From positions 1-21,827 of the forward strand of contig FR901021.1 in assembly GCA_000437555.1 (NCBI GenBank): DNA of 21,827 nt, written 5' to 3'. The stretch is from Acidaminococcus sp. CAG:917. GTDB taxonomy: Bacteria > Bacillota > Clostridia > Christensenellales > CAG-917. Both the position numbers and the translations under genes were made by a program. The notes under the pieces were generated by a model. The model made no database searches, was not told the DNA's origin, and saw only the letters and a program-made list of their open reading frames with translations. Numbering within the stretch: position 1 is the stretch's first letter; each line of letters begins with the position of its first letter. This document shows, piece by piece, positions 15,635 to 21,660 of this stretch.

Positions 15635-15658
15635 GCTTCACCATATATCGGTTGAAGC
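15635..15658 (-). promoter_or_regulatory. Inverted repeat upstream of the Crp/Fnr gene
   Basis: Arms GCTTCA (15635-15640) and TGAAGC (15653-15658) enclose the minus-strand 13-mer ACCGATATATGGT (15640-15652). The site lies 44-62 nt before the start codon, in the promoter zone. It could be an operator or a hairpin after the MORN gene; no T run follows, which disfavours a terminator. Confidence 0.4.
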
Positions 15659-15693
15659 CGTGCCACTCTTAAACTTGGCTGATATTTTCACGT

Positions 15694-16155
15694 TTAAACA
15701 GCGCCGTAAAATTTGTCGTCTTCAAAATAACCGTCCGAAACGCTTCCGTCAGCGCTTGTAAGAACGCCGATGCCGTTTTTTTTCAGATGCTCCCAATCAC
15801 CGGATATGTCTCCTTCATAACAGTCGCCGTTATCATACAAAATCTTGCCGGTGCTGTCGGGCAGATACTCGCCGCAATTGTTTCTTGCAAAGTTTCCCGT
15901 ATATCGATATGACTTCTTTTTCCCGTCCTCAGAAAAATAAAAATTATACGTTCCCGATTTCAGCACACCGTTTTCCCATTCCCCTTCAAGTTCCGTTCCG
16001 TTGGCAAATCGATAAATACCCTTACCGTGTTTAACTCCGTTTTGGTAATATCCCTCAAACGAATCCGCTCCCCAGCCTTCGCTTTTCGATAATTCGTTTC
16101 CGCCGAAATCGATTTTATAACCGCAATTGACAGCCTTTCCGTATCCGCAAGGCAC
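15694..16155 (-). CDS. MORN-repeat protein (probably the 3' part of an interrupted gene)
   Basis: 153 residues from GTG 16155 (GGAAAGG upstream). MORN-type units are visible: FEGYYQNGVKHGKGIYRF (33-50), LEGEWENGVLKSGTY (56-70), YTGNFARNNCGEYL (85-98) and YEGDISGDWEHLKKNGIGVL (113-132). MORN repeats form elongated beta-hairpin strips that bind lipid or protein; in bacteria their role is mostly unknown. There is no signal peptide. The reading frame continues upstream without shift through GKGN, then a TAA at 16168-16170, then 45 further codons of similar character. The gene may therefore be a nonsense-interrupted longer gene, or the second of two coupled genes. No clear terminator follows. Confidence 0.7.
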   Translation of the reverse strand: MPCGYGKAVNCGYKIDFGGNELSKSEGWGADSFEGYYQNGVKHGKGIYRFANGTELEGEWENGVLKSGTYNFYFSEDGKKKSYRYTGNFARNNCGEYLPDSTGKILYDNGDCYEGDISGDWEHLKKNGIGVLTSADGSVSDGYFEDDKFYGAV

Positions 16156-16167
16156 GTTTCCCTTTCC

Positions 16168-16305
16168 TTAGCCCTCGTATCCGTAAATTCCGCAATTTAC
16201 GTCTTTAATTTTTAAACTGTTACCGTCATGCGTGACTTCCCACAAACTTCCGTCTTGGGCGCTGTCGCTAAAATCAAAATCGAGTCTGTCTAAAAAGTCC
16301 CTCAA
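16168..16305 (-). CDS. Short ORF in frame with and upstream of the MORN gene
   Basis: 45 residues from TTG 16305, chosen because GGAG (16311-16314) lies 5 nt upstream and a near-consensus promoter lies 41 nt upstream. The sequence ends DVNCGIYGYEG before TAA; the downstream frame resumes GKGNVPCGYGKAVNCGYKI, so glycine/cysteine-rich MORN-like texture spans the stop. It has no recognisable domain of its own. Most likely the original N-terminus of the MORN protein; a real small upstream gene is the alternative. The frame stays open further upstream to 16533, but that part is antisense to an SH3 remnant and lies before the promoter. Confidence 0.4.
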   Translation of the reverse strand: MRDFLDRLDFDFSDSAQDGSLWEVTHDGNSLKIKDVNCGIYGYEG

Positions 16306-16345
16306 TTCTTCTCCGAAATTTTTATAAATGGTTTTTATTGTTTTT

Positions 16346-16374
16346 ATTATATATGATTTAACGGTTAAAATCAA
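16346..16374 (-). promoter_or_regulatory. Promoter of the MORN locus
   Basis: Minus strand TTGATT (16369-16374), 17 bp, TATAAT (16346-16351). Predicted start is near 16339, 34 nt before the TTG at 16305. Its presence supports starting the MORN locus at 16305 rather than further upstream. Confidence 0.68.
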
Positions 16375-16399
16375 TGTCCGACTTTTATTTTTGTAAAAA

Positions 16400-16489
16400 T
16401 TGTGCGTTGACCTCAAGGTGGACGCCCTGAACGTCCGCTCGGGCAAAGGGACAAACTTTCCGTCTGTCGGCACTCTCGACATTCCGCAA
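16400..16489 (+). pseudogene. Remnant of a bacterial SH3 domain
   Basis: About 30 plus-strand codons with ALNVRSGKGTNFPSVGTL, the hallmark of bacterial SH3 (SH3b) domains of cell-wall enzymes and surface proteins (compare LNVRSGPGTxYxVxGxL). Upstream of it the frame meets A/T-rich non-coding DNA, and downstream it becomes AT-rich and loses resemblance. There is no ribosome site and no complete domain. It looks like a fragment left from a larger gene deleted on both sides. Confidence 0.6.
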
Positions 16490-16640
16490 AATTCTTTTGC
16501 TAAATTTTCTATTAGACCACTCACGACTTTCATAAATATTATCGCAAAACACTATAAACAATCATTTGATATAAAGCATAAAATAACCGCTATACAAAAA
16601 CTATCTTACATTTTAGATTTTATATAAAATATGAAAGCGT
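16490..16640. other. AT-rich gap without a gene
   Basis: Low-complexity AT-rich DNA between the SH3 remnant and the repeat element. A plus-strand frame stays open to 16627 but has no coding texture. Nothing else is visible. Confidence 0.5.
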
Positions 16641-16641
16641 G

Positions 16642-16672
16642 AAAAAAAGCTCGGCAAAACAGCGTTTTGCCG
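16642..16672 (-). terminator. Terminator-like hairpin at the left end of copy A
   Basis: On the minus strand CGGCAAAAC and GTTTTGCCG form a 9-bp stem, followed by AGC and seven T. It would stop transcription coming leftward out of the accessory region. Confidence 0.6.
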
Positions 16673-17047
16673 AAAAAGGAGGAGCAAGCCCTAAAAGCGA
16701 GATTTTTTAAAAAATCGAAGCAAAAAGCTTTGCTCCGACGCCGAGTCGCAGGCGTAACTCCGAAAAAGCGGTAGCTTTTGAGGGAAAGGAGTCGCAGGCG
16801 GAATTTTGAGGTAAAGGAGTCGCAGGCGTAAAAAGAAACGGCAAGCGTTTCGCTTGCCGTGTTATATGTCGCCTTGCGACGACGCTGTGGCGGAAGAAGA
16901 GGGATTCGTAAGGAGCAAAGCGACTCAGTAGCGAGCATTGCGAGCGTCACTTGCTCGGAAAGACGACTGTTTACTCAAAACAAACTGCGTTTGTTTTTTC
17001 GTTTTATCGTCGCTTTTCTCGCTCTCCGCAAAAGTAACTTTTGCGGA
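16642..17047. repeat. Palindrome-rich repeat, copy A
   Basis: A string of short perfect hairpins separated by G/A-rich spacers: 16652-16660/16664-16672, 16839-16847/16851-16859 (TTT loop), 16977-16985/16989-16997 (TGC loop), 17025-17034/17038-17047 (TAA loop). GAGTCGCAGGCG occurs three times (16743, 16789, 16817). The part 16760-16893 matches copy B (17100-17204). The part 16880-17047 matches copy C (21656-21823) in the same orientation. No credible gene: the minus-strand frame here is compositionally odd, has no ribosome site, and shares its odd peptide text with copy B. Confidence 0.85.
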
Positions 17048-17099
17048 ATTGTATAGGGATAAAAACAACGATTATTATTTTAGCGCCAGAGGCGCAATC

Positions 17100-17204
17100 C
17101 CGAAAAAGCGGTAGCTTTTGAGGAAGAGGAGCCGCAGGCGTAAAAAGAAACGGCAAGCATTTGCTTGCCGTGTTAGCTGTCGCCTTGCGGCGACGATATG
17201 GCGG
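17100..17204. repeat. Palindrome-rich repeat, partial copy B
   Basis: Matches copy A from AAAAAGCGGTAGCTTTTGAGG through the TGGCGG box but lacks about 30 nt holding one GAGTCGCAGGCG unit; its own unit is GAGCCGCAGGCG (17129). The hairpin stem CGGCAAGC/GCTTGCCG is kept with loop ATTT instead of the copy A arrangement. It overlaps the 3' end of the recombinase reading frame. Confidence 0.82.
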
Positions 17205-17213
17205 GCAGGGTCA

Positions 17214-17229
17214 CGTTGCGTTTGAACTC
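17214..17229 (-). other. Attachment-site-like 16-mer, copy 1
   Basis: Minus strand GAGTTCAAACGCAACG, inside the 3' end of the recombinase frame, next to repeat copy B. It matches the plus-strand 16-mer at 21645-21660 at 14 of 16 positions, in inverted orientation. Confidence 0.35.
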
Positions 17230-18536
17230 TGTTTGTTTCTTTTAGAGCGGCTTTTGTATCTTCTAATGTTATCTCCTCGATATGATTGCCGCCCTTAATA
17301 TTAAAATAGATATAGGTGTCGTCATCGCTCACATAGACTTTATAGACCAGATTGTCTATCAGCCGCCGCTTGAATTCCAAGTCCTCGACATCGCCTTGCA
17401 GTATGATTTTGACAAAAGCCACGATATCCTGTTCAGTAAGTTTTTGTCCGCGCTCTAAAAGGAGACGGGCTTTTATTTTTTCCAAATCGGCGAGCAAAAC
17501 TTCGCATTCCTTCATACGCTTTTCGATGTGCTGTTTTAATAACGGGCTTTTTGCTTCGATGAACGCATTAGCGACCGCATCAGCTTCTTCCTGTATATCG
17601 GCGATCCGTTTTCGGATAGACTTGATTTCTCTTTCGTCTGTGCGGGAGTTAAAATGCTTCAACACGTCTTGCGTAACGATATTCAGGTTGACTTCGTCGG
17701 ATAAGAAATCGATCACTTTCCGTACCACGAATTTTTCGAGTTTATCTTTGTGTTCTATTCTTTTTGTGCAAAGCTTCTTTTTCTTCTGTTTGCATTCGTA
17801 ATAGTAATACTTTTTTCCCGTCTTGCTTTTACCGCCACCGGCTACCATTTCCGCACCGCAGTGTCCGCAGAATAATTTGCCTGTCAGAAGGTAAGGTTCT
17901 TTTGCCGTTTCCTTTCCGCCCAGAAAATACCGATTGCTCGCAAGCCGCTGTTGTACTCGTTCAAACATTTCTTTGTCGATGATCGGCGGATACATATTTG
18001 TACAAAGTCGCTCTCCGAAATAGAATTCGCCGGTGTATTTCGTGTTCTTCATGTAATTGTCGAGAGTCTTGTGCGAAATGGGCTTGCCTTTAACACGAAT
18101 TCCTTGTGCGTTCAGATCGGTGGCAATTTGCTTTTTGCTTACGCCTTTGTCGTATTGTTCGAATACATAGCGGATGACTTTGGCTTCTTCTTCGTTGATA
18201 ACAACACGTTTGATAAACTTGCCTTGTTTTCCGGGGACAGGCTCTAATTCGAGTTTATACCCGTAAATGATAAAACCTCCGCAAAAAGTTCCATTTGCAA
18301 TGCTGGTGTCAAGACCATCGCGTACTCTTTTGGGAAGACGTTTGCTGTACTTTTCAGCATTCCATTCGAGGAACATTTCATAAAATTCGCCGCCTTCGTC
18401 TTCGGCAATCGGCTCCAAAGCGGATCGAAATTTGTCTTCGGTAATTGACGCTATGTTTTTCGTGTATTTAAGAGCATCGATCCCCCATGCAAAGAGAAAA
18501 AGGACGTCAGCATTTAAATGATTGCAAAAGGATGAA

Positions 18537-20315
18537 TCAGAGCTCCGCCTGTACTTCGAAATAGGCGAATGAATACGGTCCCAAGGCAAATGCCGCCGTG
18601 CCATCCGTAATGGTTGCATTGAGCGGCTTTCCGTCGGCAGAGCATTCCCAAACAGTACCCGATACGACAGTTCCGTTCGGAATATCCACGCCGCTGATGT
18701 TTGTCACGATATTTTTACCCGTGTCAGCGCAGTTGGAAACAAGCATCCCGGTTGTTCCGTCTGATATATCGGTGACCGCGATCGCCCACAATCCATGCTC
18801 GGACGTAGTGACTCTGAGTTGCATCGGGGAAGTCATCGAATAGAGTCGATCATATGCGTTCATCGCATACGTACCTGACAGCGGTTGTAATGGTTCGTCT
18901 TTGTATTCTTCGAGCAGCCCGCGCATAAAAGAATTCAATGCCTCCGCGCCGCCTGTCATATACGCTTCGATCAATTCGGAAAGTCTTTCGTTGCCGATAT
19001 CGAAGTACGGTTTGTAGTAAAGGCCGCACCACATACCGGTCATCTGCGAATCGTAGTACAAAGCGGCGTCGACAGCCGAATTTTGGAGAGCGATCAGCGA
19101 GGCGGCAATATACGCCCCAGATTTGTTCGAAGAAATAATGCGGTAGCTGTCAGCGAGAGATCCTTCGTCCCATCCCGATACGAAATTCCATTCGTCAAGT
19201 ATGAGCAACGCATTTGTATAGCCGTGTTCCGCGAGCATATTCTTAAAAACGGAATACTGATCGGAGTTGTATTGTTCAGGATCGTTACGATAGGCATGAA
19301 CGGACAGAAAATCCAGAGGATAGCCATCGACGGCTTTAAGAAAAGCCCCGATGGTTTCGGTAGTACTTGTCGCAAGCGCCGGTCCTCCGATTTTGACTTG
19401 ATCCCCGAATTCTTCCCGGATAGCCTGCGCAGTTATGCGATATAATTCGTAATACTGTTCGAGAGTGCCGTTCCACATTGCCGATTGATCGGGTTCGTTC
19501 CAGATCTCGTAATATCGAATGCCATACTCGTTAAAGTAGTGACGTACGACTTCCGTGCAGATATTTGCCCACTTGACAATGTCTTCCGGGACTACGGTAT
19601 AACCGCCTGAGCCCGTATGGTCTATGCTTTCTCCCAAACGGTAAATGATCTCGGCATCCGGTACGGCGGTAAGTATCGATCGCACATATTCGTCCGTCTT
19701 ATTGAAGTCGTAATTGGTTATGACCTTTTCATCGGCGGAAAAGTCGGGGAAGACGCAGTGTATGTCGACATAGCCGTCTCTTCCGAACGGATATTCCGTG
19801 TCGTGCAAACGTACGAAAGGAGTTCCCATATTCGCAAAATATTCCGAAGCGTCGATATACGGCTCATCGAATATTCCGATACCGTTTACAGGACCGTTAT
19901 TGATACCGTGAACAGGCTTAATTTTTTCGGCAACGACATCGGATCCGTCGATCGCGATCGATGCGGACATAAAACCGTTGTCGGCTTCGGAGAAAGGTAT
20001 GCGTCGCGCATAGAATGCCGTGTCGCCGTCGATCAGCGCGGGGAAGGTCGTTTTTTGTCCGGTGTAGTCAGCGTCGGAGTACCAACCGTCAAATACCATG
20101 CCCGCGACCGTAGGTACATCGGGACAGCTCACGGTGCCGTTTTCGACTTTAACGGCACGATAAAGCGTGCCGTCTACGTAAAACCACGCAGTACCGTCGC
20201 TGCGCTCGGACGAAACAACAAATACGGAAACCGCTATGGCAGCTCCCAGTAATATGGTCAATACGATTACAGCGACAGATAATGCGGTTATGACTTTTTT
20301 AGCGGTATCTATCAT
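18537..20315 (-). CDS. Membrane-anchored GH39-like glycosidase with a Listeria-Bacteroides type repeat
   Basis: 592 residues from ATG 20315, which has GGAGG 5 nt upstream; an in-frame start 15 codons earlier lies on the promoter and is rejected. One N-terminal helix (about 7-34) acts as signal anchor, so the enzyme faces outside. Residues about 65-105 (VPTVAGMVFDGWYSDADYTG) form an InlB B-type repeat. The (beta/alpha)8 barrel follows: IWNEPD (271-276) gives acid/base Glu274, and LILDEWN (371-377) gives nucleophile Glu375, the clan A arrangement seen in GH39 beta-xylosidases/iduronidases. The C-terminus is a beta-sandwich-like tail. The substrate is unknown but probably extracellular plant or host glycan. 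The gene sits at the breakpoint of the recombinase and is followed by no terminator, suggesting arrival by rearrangement. Base composition appears more GC-rich than the flanking genes. Confidence 0.85.
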   Translation of the reverse strand: MIDTAKKVITALSVAVIVLTILLGAAIAVSVFVVSSERSDGTAWFYVDGTLYRAVKVENGTVSCPDVPTVAGMVFDGWYSDADYTGQKTTFPALIDGDTAFYARRIPFSEADNGFMSASIAIDGSDVVAEKIKPVHGINNGPVNGIGIFDEPYIDASEYFANMGTPFVRLHDTEYPFGRDGYVDIHCVFPDFSADEKVITNYDFNKTDEYVRSILTAVPDAEIIYRLGESIDHTGSGGYTVVPEDIVKWANICTEVVRHYFNEYGIRYYEIWNEPDQSAMWNGTLEQYYELYRITAQAIREEFGDQVKIGGPALATSTTETIGAFLKAVDGYPLDFLSVHAYRNDPEQYNSDQYSVFKNMLAEHGYTNALLILDEWNFVSGWDEGSLADSYRIISSNKSGAYIAASLIALQNSAVDAALYYDSQMTGMWCGLYYKPYFDIGNERLSELIEAYMTGGAEALNSFMRGLLEEYKDEPLQPLSGTYAMNAYDRLYSMTSPMQLRVTTSEHGLWAIAVTDISDGTTGMLVSNCADTGKNIVTNISGVDIPNGTVVSGTVWECSADGKPLNATITDGTAAFALGPYSFAYFEVQAEL

Positions 20316-20331
20316 TGACGCCTCCGTAAAA

Positions 20332-20360
20332 AGTATATCATATGATCGCGTTAAAGTCAA
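20332..20360 (-). promoter_or_regulatory. Near-consensus promoter of the GH39-like gene
   Basis: Minus strand TTGACT (20355-20360), 17 bp, TATACT (20332-20337) with TG one base before the -10 (extended -10). Predicted start is 20325-20327, so the leader is only 10-12 nt and consists largely of the GGAGG ribosome site. Confidence 0.78.
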
Positions 20361-20704
20361 GATTGCTCTATTTACAATAGCTTTCAGGCAATAAAAGACC
20401 GTGAGCCGAAAAACAGCTTCGGGAGCCCTTTACTATATCTGCGCTTGTCAGAAAAACTTTTATCCGCAATAAGCAAAAGCAGGTGAGTTCAAAAACAAAA
20501 ACTCTGCCGTAATGCAAAGGTCATGATATTGCTTGGATAAGGGGAAATTGCTGTTGCTCCGTATAAAAAAGTATTACGTAAAGATATACAATATAATTAT
20601 AGTAATTATAGCTATAGCACTTTTTGAAGCAAAAAGCAAATATAAATCATACGTAAAAAATCTTATGGCACTATGGCGGGTGTTTGAATAAACAAGTGCG
20701 GCTT
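20361..20704. other. Intergenic stretch between the GH39-like and Cys-rich genes
   Basis: No supported gene. It contains AT-rich direct repeats (AATTATAGTAATTATAG around 20595-20620) and unrelated frames without ribosome sites. It may be decayed mobile DNA, but no inverted terminal repeats were found. Confidence 0.5.
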
Positions 20705-20947
20705 TTAGGAATTGTGGTGCGGCTGTCGCCACACCACAAACCTTCGCGCTTCGCGCTCGGGCGCCGCAGCCAAGCACACATCACGAAAAAGACAACAAGA
20801 ATAAAACGAAAAACCAATTGGATTGTTTTCGCAATCGGTAATATCGCAGGAGTAACATTTGCCGTCGCATCGTTTTGCTCTGTCGCAATAGTCATAGTGC
20901 TTACATTGGGAGCAGATAATCTTGCTGTTCATTTTGCAGCTTTCCAT
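20705..20947 (-). CDS. Small cysteine-rich protein of mobile-element type
   Basis: 80 residues. The N-terminal half has CSQCKHYDYCDRAKRCDGKC (12-31) and more cysteines after it, a dense Cys pattern likely to bind zinc or another metal. The start codon overlaps the stop of the upstream gene by one base (TAATG), and GGAGG lies 7 nt upstream, so the pair is coupled. The C-terminal 30 or so residues (from about APEREARR) are encoded by palindromic, GC-rich DNA at 20710-20790 and look unrelated; the native protein probably ended near residue 45-55. Similar Cys-rich small proteins occur in clostridial conjugative elements (from memory). Function unknown. Confidence 0.65.
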   Translation of the reverse strand: MESCKMNSKIICSQCKHYDYCDRAKRCDGKCYSCDITDCENNPIGFSFYSCCLFRDVCLAAAPEREARRFVVWRQPHHNS

Positions 20948-21210
20948 TACGCCACCTCCGCAAAATTATCCAAATAGATGCGTTCTAACACAACGTCGTA
21001 TTCGAAATAAAGTCTGCCGTTATCGTCTTTGAAAAGGTCATAGGTGATGAGGTTGAGCTTGCCTCGATCGGTAACGGCAACTTGAATTTCTTTTTTCATG
21101 GCGTTGATTGCCACGATATTGAAGGTGATAACTTCTTCACCGTCATAGAGTTCGAATTCCGAGAGATAATACCTCTTGAATTCAGGAATTTGAGAAACTT
21201 TGTTTTCCAT
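20947..21210 (-). CDS. Small mobile-element-associated protein, unknown function
   Basis: 87 residues from ATG 21210, preceded by TTGGAGG at 8 nt; an earlier in-frame start (21261) has no ribosome site and an atypical N-terminus. The sequence is a compact alpha/beta protein without membrane segments (FKRYYLSEFELYDGEEVITF, then VAVTDRGKLNLITYDLF). It resembles short uncharacterised proteins found in clostridial integrative elements, often beside Cys-rich proteins; I cannot name the family with confidence. First gene of a two-gene operon with the Cys-rich protein. Its presence near a serine recombinase supports an element remnant. The promoter is weak: TTGAAA near 21353 with an A/T-rich -10. 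Confidence 0.72.
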   Translation of the reverse strand: MENKVSQIPEFKRYYLSEFELYDGEEVITFNIVAINAMKKEIQVAVTDRGKLNLITYDLFKDDNGRLYFEYDVVLERIYLDNFAEVA

Positions 21211-21361
21211 AGGATTTACCTCCAAATTTATTTTGCCTTTTGGCAGAGGCAGAGGTAGCATTGATTGAATATCGGTCTGTTTATTGGAGGTAGCGGAAAA
21301 CAGAAGTCAAACGGCCACGAAAAAATATTGAGTTGGAGTTGTTAGATTTTCAAAGCAAAAG

Positions 21362-21394
21362 AAAAAGCCGAGAAGAAATTTCTTCCCGGCTTTT
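21362..21394 (-). terminator. Long-stem terminator
   Basis: AAAAGCCG (21363-21370) and CGGCTTTT (21387-21394) enclose GAAGAAATTTCTTC, itself self-complementary, with a single A-C mismatch. On the minus strand it ends in TTTTTCTTTTG. It would end a minus-strand transcript from further right, but no such gene is present before the repeat at 21656, so the gene it served may be lost. Confidence 0.65.
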
Positions 21395-21435
21395 AAGTTA
21401 AGAGATATTTGATTTTTAAGCGATATTTTTTCGCA

Positions 21436-21463
21436 TTGACTTCCGCGAAATCTGTGCTACGAT
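21436..21463 (+). promoter_or_regulatory. Possible orphan promoter
   Basis: TTGACT (21436-21441), 16 bp, TACGAT (21458-21463) with TG at 21455-21456. No reading frame follows; a 12-bp imperfect hairpin (21497-21508/21513-21524) lies about 30 nt after the predicted start. Could drive a short RNA; evidence is thin. Confidence 0.3.
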
Positions 21464-21644
21464 GGCTACCACGAAACGGCAAAATTTGGAGAAAATAAAA
21501 TAGGCGACATTAGCCGTCTATTTTGTGTAAAAACCGTGTTCATCTCTTTTCTGCGTCAAGTAGAAGTCTGACAATTGAGGAACATAAACTTCGGTATCGA
21601 TTATGATGCCGGCAACCCCTTTAATACTAAAATAACAGAGCCGC

Positions 21645-21660
21645 GGGTTCAAACGCGACG
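21645..21660 (+). other. Attachment-site-like 16-mer, copy 2
   Basis: GGGTTCAAACGCGACG, immediately before repeat copy C. It matches the minus-strand 16-mer at 17214-17229 at 14 of 16 positions. GGTTCAAA resembles a tRNA T loop, but no tRNA is present here. Confidence 0.35.

Larger units (their letters stand above)
17075..18537 (-). pseudogene. Large serine recombinase, 5'-truncated remnant
   Basis: The frame encodes the middle and C-terminal parts of a large serine recombinase. The recombinase domain is recognisable from EDEGGEFYEMFLEWNAEKYS through GTFCGGFIIYGYKL and KYTGEFYFGERLC. A zinc ribbon follows, with FCGHCG (first Cys pair near 17860-17870) and two later cysteines, then a long Glu/Lys coiled coil and ETNRVQTQRD. 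Missing is the N-terminal catalytic domain with the active-site serine: upstream similarity stops near 18500, where the 3' end of the GH39-like gene begins. Such proteins normally integrate or excise mobile elements; this one should be inactive. The last 40 or so codons (from about 17200 to the TAA at 17075) come from repeat copy B, so the native tail is also altered. No ribosome site starts the remaining frame. Confidence 0.88.

Noticed and set aside
16743..16828. Three spaced GAGTCGCAGGCG units as a possible CRISPR array
   Set aside because: Units are 12 nt, spacing is irregular (46 and 28 nt), spacers are related to each other, and no cas genes are present.
16606..16950. 114-codon minus-strand frame over repeat copy A
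   Set aside because: Translation of palindromic repeat DNA; no ribosome site, and its odd text (KSYRFFG) recurs in copy B.
19617..20252. 211-codon plus-strand frame opposite the GH39-like gene
   Set aside because: Antisense to a recognised enzyme with catalytic motifs; Arg/Val/Tyr-rich shadow composition, no start signals.
20574..20777. 67-codon minus-strand frame left of the Cys-rich gene
   Set aside because: It overlaps GC-rich palindromic DNA and AT-rich repeats, has no ribosome site and no recognisable domain.
21641..21660. tRNA-like T arm (GGTTCAAA) before repeat copy C
   Set aside because: No acceptor, D or anticodon arm could be placed around it, so it is not a tRNA gene or a tRNA 3' end.
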